This document shows positions 19,440 through 32,109 of a stretch of DNA of 64,000 nucleotides, piece by piece. This stretch comes from Malaya genurostris (Eukaryota; Arthropoda; Insecta; Diptera; Culicidae), in the NCBI RefSeq assembly GCF_030247185.1, contig NC_080571.1:164334352-164398351 (forward strand), written 5' to 3'. Each line of letters begins with the position of its first letter. Positions within the stretch are counted from its first letter, which is position 1. Below the pieces are notes generated by a model. The model did not search any database. It was not told the origin of the DNA and worked only from the letters and a program-made list of their open reading frames with translations. The translations under genes and the position numbers were made by a program.

Positions 19440-20545
19440 GGGTGCCAAAATTTTGGGATCACCTCTATTTTCGTTAAGATCTAGTGCTCAAAAGTTTAAG
19501 CACCTCGAAAAAAGCCTTCATGCAAAATTTGACCTAAATCGGACATGCTTAAGGGGTGCTGCCCAGTGGTAAAGGTTCGACAATTTTCGATCTTGAAAAA
19601 GCACCATAGAGGGGAGTACATGAAATTTCCAAAATCGAAATTTTTTTTTGATACCAAAACTCTTAAAACTGCATAAAACATCGAAATTTAGTGTAATCTC
19701 AAAAAAAAATTTTTTTGAATCAATTGGTGTCAAAATTAGTATCCAAAATTATTTAATTAAAGTATGAAACATATTTTCATGAGACTGTTATGAAAGAAGA
19801 GAAAGGCATTATCACACCACTAGGTGGATTAAGAAGGGTTTTGCTTTCTCTATAGAAAGGTATTAGAATTGCTGGAAAAACCGACTTTCGAACGGAGCCT
19901 CGGAGACCCATAGTGTTATATACCATTCGACTCAGTTCGTCGAGATCGGAAAATGTCTGTGTGTGTGTGTGTGTGTGTATGTGTGTGTGTGTGTATGTGT
20001 GTGCACTTTTCGAAGATATTTGAACGCGCTCAATTTTCTCAGAGATGGCTGAACCGATTTGAACAAACTTGGGCTCGTTTGAAAGCTACTGTCGGGCCAT
20101 TGATCAAGTTCGAAGATCAAATGGCTGTGACTTTTGGTTCCGGAGATATGATGGTATAAGTGACGTAACCGACAAAAATCGTGCCATTTGAACGCGCTCA
20201 ATTTTCTCAGAGATGGCTGAACCAATTTTAACAAACTTGGGCTCGTTTCAAAGCTACTGTCGGGCTATTGATCAAGTTCGAAGATCAAATGGTTGTGAGT
20301 TTTGGTTCCGGAGATATGATCGTATAAGTGACGTAACCGACAAAAAGCGTTGTATTTGAACGCGCTCAATTTTCTCAGAGATGGCTGATCCGATTTTAAC
20401 AAACTTGGGCTGGTTTGAAAGCTACTGTCGGGCCGTTGATCAAGTTCGAAGATCAAATGGTTGTGACTTTTGGTTCCAGATATATGATGGTATAAGTGAC
20501 GTAACCGACAAAACACGTTGATTTTTACCGCTCTTATATATATAA
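19440..20545 (+). repeat. Array unit 11
   Basis: The right half of the foldback is replaced by the last half of a 241-bp module (19716-19835). (GT)n lies at about 19955-20003 and three monomers follow. Its second half is nearly identical to that of unit 12. Confidence 0.9.
19716..19835 (+). repeat. 241-bp module, 3' half only
   Basis: Begins 'gaatcaattggtgtcaaaat' directly after foldback sequence. The first half of the module and the right foldback arm are deleted. Confidence 0.9.
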
Positions 20546-21186
20546 GGGTGCCAAAATTTTGGGATCAACTCTATTTTCGTAAAGTTCTAGTGCTCAAAAG
20601 TTTAAGCACCTCGAAAAAAGTCTTCATGCAAAATTTGACCTAAATCGGACATGCTTAAGGGGTGCTGCCCGGTGGTAAAGGTTTGGCAATTTTCGATCTT
20701 GAAAAAGCACCATAGGGGGAAGTACATGAAATTTCCAAAATCGAAAATTTTTTTTGATGCCAAAACTCTTAAAACTGCATAAAACATCGAAATTTAGTGT
20801 CATCTCGAAAAAAAATTTTTTTGAAAAAATCAACTTTCTGGGACTTAGAAAAATTTTCATATTTTTTCTAAGTCTCAAAAAGTCGATTTTTTCAAAAAAA
20901 ATTTTTTTCGAGATGACACTAAATCTCGACGTTTCATGCAATTCTAAGCCTTTTGGCATCAAAAATTTTTTTTCGATTTCGAAAATTTCATGTACTCCCC
21001 CCTATGGTGATTTTTCAAGATATATGAAAATTTCACTAAGTGGACTAAGAAGGCTTTTTGCCTTTCTGTATAGAAAGGTATTAGAATTGCTGGAAAAACC
21101 GACTTTCGAACGGAGCCTCGGAGACCCATAGTGTTATATACCATTCGACTCAGTTCGTCGAGATCGGAAAATGTCTGTGTGTGTGT

Positions 21187-21261
<75 letters not shown>

Positions 21262-21823
21262 TGTGTGTGTGTATGTGTGTGCACTTTTCGAAGATATTTG
21301 AACGCGCTCAATTTTCTCAGAGATGGCTGAACCGATTTGAACAAACTTGGGCTCGTTTGAAAGCTACTGTCGGGCCATTGATCAAGTTCGAAGATCAAAT
21401 GGCTGTGACTTTTGGTTCCGGAGATATGATGGTATAAGTGACGTAACCGACAAAAATCGTGCTATTTGAACGCGCTCAATTTTCTCAGAGATGGCTGAAC
21501 CAATTTTAACAAACTTGGGCTCGTTTGAAAGCTACTGTCGGGCTATTGATCAAGTTCGAAGATCAAATGGTTGTGAGTTTTGGTTCCGGAGATATGATCG
21601 TATAAGTGACGTAACCGACAAAAAGCGTTGTATTTGAACGCGCTCAATTTTCTCAGAGATGGCTGATCCGATTTTAACAAACTTGGGCTCGTTTGAAAGC
21701 TACTGTCGGGCCGTTGATCAAGTTCGAAGATCAAATGGTTGTGACTTTTGGTTCCAGATATATGATGGTATAAGTGACGTAACCGACAAAACACGTTGAT
21801 TTTTACCGCTCTTATATATATAA
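20546..21823 (+). repeat. Array unit 12
   Basis: 1,278 bp, with foldback centred near 20860, a long (GT)n (21174-21281) and three monomers. Sequence 1,278 bases apart on either side of 20.5-21.1 kb is almost identical, so this is a recent tandem duplication. Confidence 0.92.
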
Positions 21824-23079
21824 GGGTGCCAAAATTTTGGGATCAACTCTATTTTCGTAAAGTTCTAGTGCTCAAAAGTTTAAGCACCTCGAAAAAAGTC
21901 TTCATGCAAAATTTGACCTAAATCGGACATGCTTAAGGGGTGCTGCCCGGTGGTAAAGGTTTGGCAATTTTCGATCTTGAAAAAGCACCATAGGGGGAAG
22001 TACATGAAATTTCCAAAATCGAAAATTTTTTTTGATGCCAAAACTCTTAAAACTGCATAAAACATCGAAATTTAGTGTCATCTCGAAAAAAAATTTTTTT
22101 GAAAAAATCAACTTTCTGGGACTTAGAAAAATTTTCATATTTTTTCTAAGTCCCAAAAAGTCGATTTTTTCAAAAAATTTTTTTTTCGAGATGACACTAA
22201 ATCTCGACGTTTCATGCAATTCTAAGCCTTTTGGCATCAAAATTTTTTTTTCGATTTCGAAAATTTCATGTACTCCCCCCTATGGTGATTTTTCAAGATA
22301 TATGAAAATTTCACTAAGTGGACTAAGAAGGCTTTTTTAGATTAGCATCACTGTTCTCATACAAATAGGCAACGCAAATGTCAAGCACTAGTTTGGAAAA
22401 ATGATGCTGACTGTGTGACATAAACACTGAAGCATGCTTTTGTGAACTACTCGAATCAATCTGAATCAATTGGTGTCAAAATTAGTATCCAAAATTTTTT
22501 AATAAAAGTGTGAAACATATTTTCATGAGACTGTTATGAAAGAAGAGAAAGGCATTATCACACCACTAGGTGGATTAAGAAGGGTTTTTTAGATTAGCAT
22601 CACTGTTCTCATACAAATAGGCAACGCAAATGTCAAGCACTAGTTTGGAAAAATGATGCTGACTGTGTGACATAAACACTGAAGCATGCTTTTGTGAACT
22701 ACTCGAATCAATCTGAATCAATTGGCGTCTAAAATTATTTAATAAATGTATGAAACATATTTTCATGAGACTGTTATAAAAGAAGAGAAAGGCATTATCA
22801 CACCACTAGGTGGATTAAGAAGGGTTTTTAGATTAGCATCACTGTTCTCATACAAATAGGCAACGCAAATGTCAAGCACTAGTTTGGAAAAATGATGCTG
22901 ACTGTATGACATAAACACTGAAGCATGCTTTTGTGAACTACTCGAATCAATCTGAATCAATTGGTATTAAAATTAGTATCCAAAATTATTTAATAAATTA
23001 TGAAACATATTTTCATGAGACTGTTATGAAAGAAGAGAAAGGCATTATCACACCACTAGGTGGATTAAGAAGGGTTTTT
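21824..23079 (+). repeat. Array unit 13, terminal
   Basis: The leader and foldback are nearly identical to unit 12. Three 241-bp modules follow, and then the unit stops. The hairpin, (GT)n and monomers are absent, so the array ends inside a unit. Confidence 0.9.
22339..23079 (+). repeat. 241-bp module, 3 copies
   Basis: Starts at 22339, 22591 and 22830. This block ends the array at the junction with atatatataaaaatagg. Confidence 0.95.
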
Positions 23080-24130
23080 TATATATATAAAAATAGGTAT
23101 AGAATTCGCTTGAACTTTAGAAAAAATTTCCGAGCCCGGAGGGTTGTCAACAAAGAGGTTGAGATCTCAGAGATTACTTGACCGATTTTGATCAAACTAG
23201 TCGCAAATGAAAGGTCTTCCTGTCACCCTGAACGTTATTGAATGGTTTTGAGATCGGATGTTTACTTTTTGAGTAGTGCAAAGTTTTATGTCACAATTTT
23301 CACTATATCTGTCACAACTGACCTTGAAAATAGAATATATTTTCAGACTTAGATTCCGCATGGTAATAGCTATCCAACGAGTAATACATTGTCAAAATCC
23401 GTCCATTTTTAACGGAGATATCGATATTGTTGTATAAGTGATTTTTCGCCTCATTCTAGTAATAGGAGTTTTACGCGTTTAATTATAAAGCGCTGTTTCG
23501 GAGCCAAATGAAAAACGATTTTTTATACTGTTACATACAATTGTTTCTAAGTGCCAAAAAGACTGTGTACAGCATCTTTTTTCATGACATTTTGCCTCGG
23601 GCCGATTTTCAAACGGTTCGTTTTTGGCAACATAACCGTTCGAGTAAGACATGTAAACTAAATGATGGCAGCATTTTCAAGTTGATAGTAATTCCATAAT
23701 TATTTTGATTTGAACTACTGACAGTAATATATGCGGGAAGAACATAACTTCCATATATAATTCGACTCAGTTCGTCGAGATCAGCAAATGAGTGTGTGAT
23801 GAATAATTTCACTCAATTTTCTCGGAGATGGCTACACGTTTTCTAGAAACTCAGGTATGAAAAATAGTATAATCCCAAACAAAATTCCTGAATTACGTTT
23901 GGATCCGACTTCTCATTGCGGAACCACAAGATGAAAGTTGAAACGAAATTAAAATAATATATCTCATTTTTCTCGTAGATGGCTGAACCGATCTAAGATT
24001 CAAATAAAATCTATGTACCATCTATGATTCAAATAAGAGGTCCTTAAATCCAATAAAACATTTACTTTTTAGTTAGATCCAACTTCCGAGTTAGGAGACA
24101 CAGGGTGATTAGTATACAAATGTCTATTTC
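23080..24130 (+). repeat. Diverged relatives of the 168-bp monomer; no gene seen
   Basis: Two degraded stretches echo the array. At 23090-23450, 'acggagatatcgatattgttgtataagtga' matches the monomer's end with gaps. At 23750-24120, 'attcgactcagttcgtcgagatc', 'caattttctcggagatggct' and 'tagatggctgaaccgatc' appear with different spacing. The second stretch reappears inverted at 47450-47810. Short open frames here have no recognisable content. Confidence 0.65.
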
Positions 24131-24193
24131 ACATAAATTAATCAGGTTTATTGGGTTGCAGATTTGGATAGTCGATTACCAAATAAATTTATT

Positions 24194-25440
24194 TCAATTT
24201 AAGCGGTTTCGTTTGTAAGTTAGTTTGTAATTTATTGGTTTATTTTTCTTTTTTTTATTATCTCCTGTCTGTTTTCTTGACTTTGACCTTGTGTTGGTTA
24301 TCATCATAGTTTTTTCTTTTAATTCATCTGATGACATTACTATGCGAGATAGTGCATAAGCTGCTACGATGCTTTTGCTATGAACATATGGTATATTGAA
24401 ACTTTTACTTGCAAACGCTATTGTTAAGTCATTGACGTCAATAATTTCAGATAAGACACCCAAAGTCAGGAGCGTCTGTTATTAAAATAAATTGTTCATT
24501 GAAGTCTGGATATTGCAAGTTTCGGTGACATTAGGAATGACTTAAAGATTAGGAATGCATTGTGACATGCTGTGGTCCAAGTGAATTTCTGATTTTGCTT
24601 TAAAAGTTGGTTCAAAGAGTGAGCTGTGATTGCAAAATTTGGGACAAACTTTCTAGAATAGTTGCAAAATGCAACGAATCTTCGAACGTCGTCGCTACTG
24701 TTCGGTGTTTAATAATTTTTAATTACTTCGTACTTGCTACTGTCTGGTAAGATAAACTTGTCTGTGATTTTGTGACCTAAATATGTTACTTCTGTGTTAG
24801 AAAATTTGCATTTATTCATGTTTACTCTCAGAATATACATCCAAATGCGTTCAAAAACTTTTTCTAAATTCTGGAAATGATGTTGGATCGAACATCCAAC
24901 TACTATGATATCATCAATGTATACAAAAGCATGCTCGGGTGTTAACCCTAACATTGCAATTGTCATCATTCATTGAAAACTGTTTGGGATGACGTTCAGA
25001 CCAAACGGTAATATATTAAATTGAAAATGACCTGATTGGGTCGAAAATGCGGTATATATTCTTGAATTTAAATCTAATGGTATTTGATGAAAAGCTGACA
25101 TCAAATCCAGAGTTGTGAAATATTTTGCTCTACCAAGCTGATCTAGAATTGCATCTATTCTTGGTAGTGGGAATTTATCTGCTAGGATTTTTTTTAGTTT
25201 AGTTGTTTATTATCAATTGATTTTTTTGGGACTAATAAGCTTGGGTTATTATGTGGTGATACTGATGGTTCTATTACATCGTCTTTTAATATTTTGTCGA
25301 CTTGCGATATTATTTCGTAACTTTGTGAAAGGATTGTTTTGTAATTTGGGATATAATAATATCCGAATAATTCGAAATTAGTTGTTCTAAATTTGTTCTT
25401 GCATTGTTTAAATCAAGTTCGTTTACAACTTTACTTTTTT
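24194..25440 (-). pseudogene. Gypsy B pol: reverse transcriptase and remnant RNase H
   Basis: This is the 3' part of a broken minus-strand Ty3/gypsy pol. RT signs include a catalytic YIDD box (AFVYIDDIIVVG, about 24910), upstream LDLMSAFHQIPL and FNILPFGL segments, and the thumb YLGHKIT. The RNase H is reduced to FASKSFN followed directly by an ALSRI segment, so most of it is deleted. Several stops and frameshifts are present (for example near 24709 and 24970). At 25440 the frame is cut by an I-type element and resumes at 29241. The family is judged Ty3/gypsy from the YIDD context and domain order. Confidence 0.82.
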
Positions 25441-25496
25441 CAGTTCCACTGTAACTATCGGGCTGATCGGACGCACTCTCGCGTTTCTCAAATTGT

Positions 25497-27343
25497 GTGG
25501 TGAACTTCAATATGAAAATCTTGAATACGGGAGAAATGACACGAATTCCTGCACCACCAGCAAGACCAAGTGCGCTGGATTTATCCCTTTGCTCGACATC
25601 GCTACGGTTGGACTGCACGTGGAAGGTGATCCCTGATCCCCACGGTAGCGATCATCTACCTATCGTGATTTCAATCGCCTACGGATTAAGACCATCGGAT
25701 ACAATCAATGTTTCGTATGACCTCACACGAAATATTGATTGGAAATGCTACACAAATTCGATATCTGATTAACTAGAAATAATACAAGAACTTCCTCCGG
25801 AGGAAGAGTACACGTTTTTGGCTGGCTTGATTCTCGACACCGCGACTCAAGCTCAGGCGAAACCTGTACCCGGCGCGAAAACTAACATCCGTCCCCCCAA
25901 CCCGTGGTGGGACAAAGAGTGCTCAAAATTAAACGCGAAGCGAGCTTCATCATTTATCGAGTTAAGGAAAAACGGAACACCTGATAATTTTAGAAACTAC
26001 GCGGCGTTAGACACTAAAATGAAAAGCTTGATTAAAGCGAAGAAAAGCGGTTATTGGCGTCGATTCGTAGACGGATTATCGAGAGAAACATCAATGAGCA
26101 CTCTTTGGAGCACAGCCCGACGAATGCGCAACAATAACACCTCGAACGAAAGCGACGAATATTCTAACCGCTGGATTCGATTTCGCTAAAAAAATATGCC
26201 CTAACTCTGTTCCGGAACAGACGATCATCGTCGTCTAACAGAAACGAAACACCTTTTCCGAGTTCTCACTTGCGCTTCTATCGTGTAACAATAAAGCTCC
26301 AGGGTTATACATAATCAAACTCTGCCAAAAGGCGCTTATTGAATTTATGCAATAGGCTTCTTGAGGATAATATGGTCCCACATGACTGAAGACAAGTAAG
26401 AGTTATCGCCATTCAAAAACCAGGCAAACGAGCCTCCGGTCACAAATTATATCGGCCGATTGCTATGCTTTCCTGTATCCGGAAATTAATCGAAAAAATG
26501 ATTCTGTTTCGTCTAGACAATTGGGTCGAGACTAATGGCTTACTTTCAGATACACAATTCGGCTTCCGCAGGGGCAAATAAACGAACGATTGTCTTGCGT
26601 TGCTCTCAACCGAAATTCAAATGGCATTTGCTCGTAAAGAACAAAGGCGTCAGTTTTCCTAGACATCAAGATGGCTTTTGATTCAGTTTCCATCAACATC
26701 CTATCTGAGAAGTTGCATCAGCATGGTCTTTCACCAATTTTGAATAACTTTTTGTGTAATCTATTGTCCGAGAAATACATGAATTTCGCGCATGGTGATT
26801 TGTCGACAAAACGATTCAGTTACATAGGTCTTCCTCAGGGCGCATGCTTAAGCCCCTCTTATACAACTTTTACGTAAACAACATTGATGAATGTATCAAC
26901 ACATCTTGCACGCTAAGACAACTTGCCGACGACAGCGTTCTGTCTATTATAAGACCCAAAGATGCCTATCTCCAAGGACCATTGCAAGATACCCTCGACA
27001 ACTTGTCGACATGGGCTCTTCAAATGGGTATCGAGTTCTCTACGGAGAAAACTGAGCTGGTTGTATTTTCAAGGAAGTGAGAACCAGCACAACTGCAGCT
27101 TCAACTGAAGGTGAAAACATAGCTCAGGTCTTTACATTCATATATCTCGGGGTTTGGTTCGACTCCAAAGGCACCTGGGGATGTCACATTAGGTATCTGA
27201 AACAAAAATGCCAGCAGAGAATCAATTTTCTTCGCACAATAACCGGAACTTGGTGGGGTGCCCATCCAGGAGACCTGATCAGGCTGGAATATGGATGCTT
27301 CTGCTTCCGATCCGCCGCGAACACCCATTTCATTAAACTTTAA
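25497..27343 (+). pseudogene. I-type ORF2, part 1: endonuclease end and reverse transcriptase
   Basis: It opens within the endonuclease; the diagnostic HGSDHLPIVIS is near 25640-25670. An in-frame TAA lies at 25770. The connector (NPWWDKECSKLNAKR) is followed by a damaged RT with SYRP-like text near 26440, 'FLDIKMAFDSVS' (26660), GLPQGACLSP (about 26829) and the catalytic box changed to LADD (26932-26943). Frames switch near 26190-26670, 26855 and 27080. The RT would copy the element's RNA at its insertion site. No functional protein is possible from this copy. Confidence 0.82.
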
Positions 27344-27400
27344 AGAATTCAGTATTGTTGTTTGCGTATTGCCTTAGGTTGCATGTAATCGACTCATACG

Positions 27401-28505
27401 ATGAGTCTCGAAGTGCTCGCGGGCATCTTAGCATTGAAAAATCGATTCTGGGACCTCTCATTTCGATTGCTAATCCGATGCGACATCTTGAATCCGATGG
27501 TGATTGAAAACTTCGAAAGGCTTGTCGAGCTCAATTCTCAGACCCGTTTTATGTCCTTGTATTTTGATTACATGGCTCAGAATATTAATCCTTCTTTGTT
27601 TGTTTTCAACCGTGCTCATTTCTTGGATACTTCTGATTCTACTGTGTTTTTCGACATATCCATGAGAGAAGAGATTCGTGGAATTCCGGAACACGTGCGC
27701 CCTCGAGTGGCCCCTAATATATTTCATAATATATTTAGAACAGTCAACTGTGAAAAGGTGTTTTACAGTGATGGGTTAAACATCGACAGGTCCATAGGCT
27801 TCGGCATCTTCAATCAGAACATCACCGCTTCGTACAAACTTAGTGATCCGACTTCAGTTTACGTCGCAGAATTAGCTGACATTGAGTACACCCTCGAGAT
27901 CATTGAAACCTTGCCCAAAGACCATTACTTCATTGTCACGGACAGTCTAAGCTCAATAGAAGCTCTCTGGGCAATGAAGCCAGGAAAGTATACCCCATAT
28001 TTCTTGGGGAGAATACGGGAACACTTGCGAACTTTAACTGAACAGTCTTATTCAATATCGTTAGTCTGGGTCTCTTCGCATTGTTCAATTCCGGGAAATG
28101 AAAAGGCAGACTCATTGGCTAAGGTGGGCGCATTAGAAGGTGGTATTTATGAAAGACCAATCTGTTTCAATGAATTTTTTAGTATCTCTCATCAGAAAAC
28201 TCTCGAAAGTTGGCAAACTTCTTGGAGCAACGGCGAACTGGGACGATGGCTACATTATCCCTATGGTATCGACGAAACCTTGGTTCAGGGGGATGAACAT
28301 GAGTCGCGATTTAATTCGTGTTATGTCGCGGCTCATGTCAAATCACTACACTTTCACTTTCAACGCACATCTCCGGCGTGTTGGGCTCGCGGAGAGCGGT
28401 CTCTGCACCTGTGGCGACGGTTATCAGGAGATCAAGCATGTCGTGTGGTCATGCGTAGAGTATCGCGACGCCAGGTCGAAGGTACAGGAATCCCTTAGGG
28501 CCTGA
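27401..28505 (+). pseudogene. I-type ORF2, part 2: RNase H and C-terminal finger
   Basis: A long open stretch carries an RNase H with its four acidic positions visible: VFYSDG, AELADIEYTLE, IVTDSLSSIEAL and HCSIPGNEKADSLAK (27760-28125). RNase H removes the RNA strand after reverse transcription. A frameshift near 28250-28300 separates it from the C-terminal cysteine/histidine segment CTCGDGYQEIKHVVWSC, which I-group elements commonly have. The frame ends at 28503-28505. Confidence 0.87.
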
Positions 28506-29230
28506 GGTAGACCGCTTGAGGTTCCGGTTCGGGATATGTTGGCGAGTCGGGATAGTTTATATATGCTTCTCATAAACCAGTACCTTAAACACATTGATAT
28601 ACAAGTGTAATGTGTTATTCCTCGCTCAGAAAGTATAATCTCCACCCACAGGTTCGACACTAACATCCGCCCGATTCTCTCGATCCCCGTCCCTGTCCAC
28701 CATCTTCATTGGAACTAACAAGATTTTTTTTTGTCACTAATTTTTTCGTTCCCCCTCCTCTGTCTCTTCACCATCTCGATGCCACCTAATTAGATCTCTG
28801 TCGTTTTCAGACATTTTGTTCCCACATACCCTTTTTACCCCGTTTCCACAATATTTACTTTCTTTTTCATTCTCTTCCGTAACATCACCATCACCGCCCA
28901 AGGAAGACCGCTCCAGTCGAAAACCATTATGCGGCCACCCGCCGGGCCTTCGTAGCCTGGGGGTGTTTCCCGCGGACCCACACGGACCGAAGGATGCGGC
29001 CAGCATAGATATTTACCAACGCCATCTGGAAGACTCATGCAACACTCAATTCTTCGACCACTGCCGATCCCCAGCTGAAAGGTGGATTTACGAGAACCCG
29101 AGATGATATAGTCTAATGATACTATCCTAGTTTTAACTTAGTCGTTAATTAAGATTAGAAAATACCCTGGGCATCTTAGAGCTCAAGCAGTGTGCCTAAA
29201 ATTATATTACATTATTGAATAAAAAAAAAC
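28506..29230 (+). other. 3' untranslated region of the I-type element
   Basis: Pyrimidine-rich non-coding sequence with no frame continuing ORF2, ending in a short A-run (gaataaaaaaaaa). The A-run supports insertion by target-primed reverse transcription. Confidence 0.75.
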
Positions 29231-29240
29231 TTTACTTTTT

Positions 29241-29595
29241 CTGGGGTCCGTTTTGACAGACTTGGTTTTCAAAATTTGGTAATTTTTTAATGGTTCTAAA
29301 ATTGATCTAAACTTGGATTGTAATATTTTGGCTGGTTTTCTGATTGTATTCATAAATTTTACATATTGATTTTGTGGGAAAATAATTGCACTGGTGCAAA
29401 ATATTCCTTTCTAAACTTCTTTTGAATGTAGTATTATATCTTCTGCGATATTTAGGTTGTAAATTCTTCTAAAAACTGCCCTTCTCGCTGGTATTATGTA
29501 ATTTTTGTTGATGTTATCTAAAACTGGTAATGTTAGGTGGGTGTTGTTAACTGTTAAATTTCATACCCAACATTCGTAATCAATTAGACACTTAT
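29241..29595 (-). pseudogene. Gypsy B pol: protease-RT linker
   Basis: On the minus strand the frame reads from a protease-like end (CLIDYECW, then one TGA) through NLTVNNTHLTLPVL, IIPARRAVFRRI and AIIFPQNQYVKFMNT. This matches the region between protease and RT in gypsy-group pol proteins. It continues on the far side of the I-type element at 25440 and on the far side of the Y element at 35699. Confidence 0.72.
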
Positions 29596-30983
29596 TTTGT
29601 CGTGAATACAACTTACTTTACTATGGGGTGCCTTCTCAAAATTTACCCTCTGAGAGAGTGATAAGTTTTTGATCGTGAATATCTCTTGTTGTATCTAACG
29701 AATAAACATAATTTTTGCTACATGCCATCGGAAATATGATCACAATTTTATGATAAATTTTTCAGTTGTGTGGCATAATCTCAAATAGTTCAAAATTCAA
29801 CTTTTCTGAAATGTTTGGTATAAACGAGTATCAAAGAGGATAATTCATATGGCGCGTTTGCCTTTCTCGTATTTTGAAAGCTCATAGCTCAGTGATCTGT
29901 GGAAGGATTTATATAATCTAACTACCAATAGAATCGAAATTTTTCAACTTAAACGTGTACAGCAAAAGCATTGAAGTATTTCAATAGTACACTATTGAAA
30001 AACCTATCTCATTTGACCCATGTCAACACCAGCCAATCAAAACGCGTTCTGAGGAAGAGAACAAAATAGCTGCTGCTGTACAACAAATCGTCCGAGAAAA
30101 ATGTTCCGAAAAGTGGTGAATATCGCAGTGAGTTCCTCAATTTGGTCCTTCTGAATGCTAGAAACGAATCCCTACAGCATATTGATAGTTTCTTTCAATA
30201 AATTATGCAAATCCGAAATGAAATAATCGACATTAAAATTCTATATGCGGCTATTTTTATAGCCGTTAGGACCGCCCATTAGTGAAAAAGCTACAAATGA
30301 AATCACATAAAAGGAAATCTCAACAAAAATTGAATCAGTTTGGATTCTATCGCCACTGCGAGCAGATGTGTTTTGTGTCGTCTGCACAGCTAGTTTCGCT
30401 TTCGACAAGAGCGATTACGTCACAGCTGCCAGTCATTAGCATTGGGAAAAAAACAACGGTGGAGAGCATTACACAATATCAGCCGTTCTAATGGCTCTAA
30501 AATTTTTCTAAAGAACTATTAGGATGTGTTTTTCGCATATCGCACTTAATTATCCTCAGTTTAGTGCAAATCAAGAAAAATTTGGTTAGATTTGTGCACT
30601 TTACGCTGTGTGAAATTCATAGTAATCGAGATCAAGTGAAGCTTTTTTTTGCGAAAAGTGTTACAGAGTTTAATGTCGTAGAGAATTGAGTAATTTGACC
30701 CTTCTGAATGCTGGAAATGAATCCCTACAGCATATTGATAGTTTTTTTAAATAAATTATGCAAATCCGAAATGAAATAATCGACAATAAAATTCTGTATG
30801 CGGTTATTTTTATAGCCGTTAGGACCGCCCATTAGTGAAAAAGATACAAACGAAATCACATAAAAGGAAATCTCTTAACAAAAATTCGTCATCTAACACT
30901 CGTTGTGGATAGACGAATAACCTACTACGACTAATTTCGATTTTGTTTTATTTTTTTTTCGCAGTTGTCTACCTACCCAAGCT

Positions 30984-32109
30984 ATGGGTAAAAACCGCCA
31001 TAGATCCGAGAAGGATCCAAAGGATGCTAAGCGTCTGAAGCCAAGTGATGTACAGGTAAACGACCGTTTGCTGAGTAAAAACCAATATGCTGATCTGCCA
31101 GTAGATGTCGAAGAGGAACTGCAGAAGAAGGAAAAAATGCCGCCTTTCTACCTGAAGGCCTTCCCACCAACTCTACGCTCGGATTTCAACACACTGATCA
31201 GCAAAGGACTACAGGCAACAATCCGTTTATGTACTGAAGGCTACAAAATAACTGTTCCGGCTTTGAACCACTACAAAGGAGTGGAATGCTATCTGAAGCA
31301 GACAAAAGCGGAATACTTCACACACGATATTGCCGCCAACAAACCTATGAAGGTTGTACTTCGAGGACTACTGGACATGATGGAAGCCGAACTAAAACAG
31401 GCACTGTCGGAGGCTGGACTAAAGCCTTTGATGGTATTTAAAATGAAGCGACATAATACGGACAAAAAGTTTAGAGATCAACTGTACCTGATTCATCTGG
31501 AGAAGGGCTCCATCACCATGAGTCAACTGAAAACGATTAAATCGTTATTTCACATAATCATCGAATGGCAAAAGTATAAACCGGTACATCGAGATGTCAC
31601 ACAGTGCACGAACTGTTTGAACTACGGCCATGGAGCGAGGAATTGCCACATGAAAAGTCGGTGCGGGAAATGTGCCGAACCACACAATACCAACGATTGC
31701 CTACTAGATGACATCGCTGTAAAATGTGTGAACTGTGATGGCGACCATCTACTAGTAAATCGTGTCCCAAACGTGCTGAGTTCACAAAAATTCGACAACA
31801 GGCGTCTCGTAAACAATCAACGCGCAAGAATGTTCCACAAAAGGATGAAATTAATTTCCCACGGCTCCCACCGAAGAAGGATATTCCAAATTTGCCGCGA
31901 CTTCCTCGCAGCAATCGTAAAGGTTCAGCCGCTGGATCACAAAAACAACCTTCCCAAAAATCCCTCCTGGATGGGGCAATAATCAACCGCAAGCAAAGGA
32001 TGACTCTGGTGACTTATTCTCTGCTGAACAACTGATCGTCATTTTTGAAACAAATCAACGCCTTAGGCAAATTCATCATCGAATATGCAATATAATGAGT
32101 TGGTTATAG
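30984..32109 (+). pseudogene. Jockey B ORF1, gag-like protein with zinc knuckles
   Basis: The start ATG at 30984 follows a gcagttgtctacc leader; the N-terminus is basic (MGKNRHRSEK). The central RNA-binding domain runs about residues 50-205. Knuckles are visible at CTNCLNYGHGARNC, CGKCAEPHNTNDC and CVNCDGDH. A one-base shift near 31760 takes the frame to an early stop at 31982. In the other frames a Lys/Pro-rich tail and the typical 'DLFSAEQL' C-terminal motif can be followed to 32109, overlapping the ORF2 start by about 25 bases. The protein would coat element RNA. Confidence 0.87.

Larger units (their letters stand above)
25441..29230 (+). mobile_element. 5'-truncated I-superfamily non-LTR retrotransposon with RNase H
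   Basis: The plus-strand copy contains the C-terminal end of an endonuclease, an RT, an RNase H and a C-terminal zinc-finger-like segment, and ends in AATAAAAAAAAA. An ACTTTACTTTTT sequence flanks both ends (25429-25440 and 29229-29240), consistent with a 12-14 bp target-site duplication. The RNase H after the RT places it in the I group (I, Loner, Outcast and LOA-like mosquito families); I cannot name the exact family. It sits inside gypsy B pol, whose frame rejoins exactly if this element is removed. Confidence 0.88.

Noticed and set aside
20602..20787. Repeated 61-residue minus-strand frame (MFYAVLRVLASKK...) present in most array units
   Set aside because: It is one strand of the foldback and leader. 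It recurs because the unit recurs, has no variation pattern of a protein, and begins in the inverted repeat.
30230..30300. Small structured RNA gene around the 'ggctatttttatagcc' hairpin
   Set aside because: The stem is only six base pairs and the segment is part of the repeated Y family, without snRNA or tRNA promoter boxes I can recognise.
30284..30491. 69-residue frame in the Y internal segment
   Set aside because: The same segment is present four times in the window with frame-breaking differences; nothing in it looks like a protein domain.
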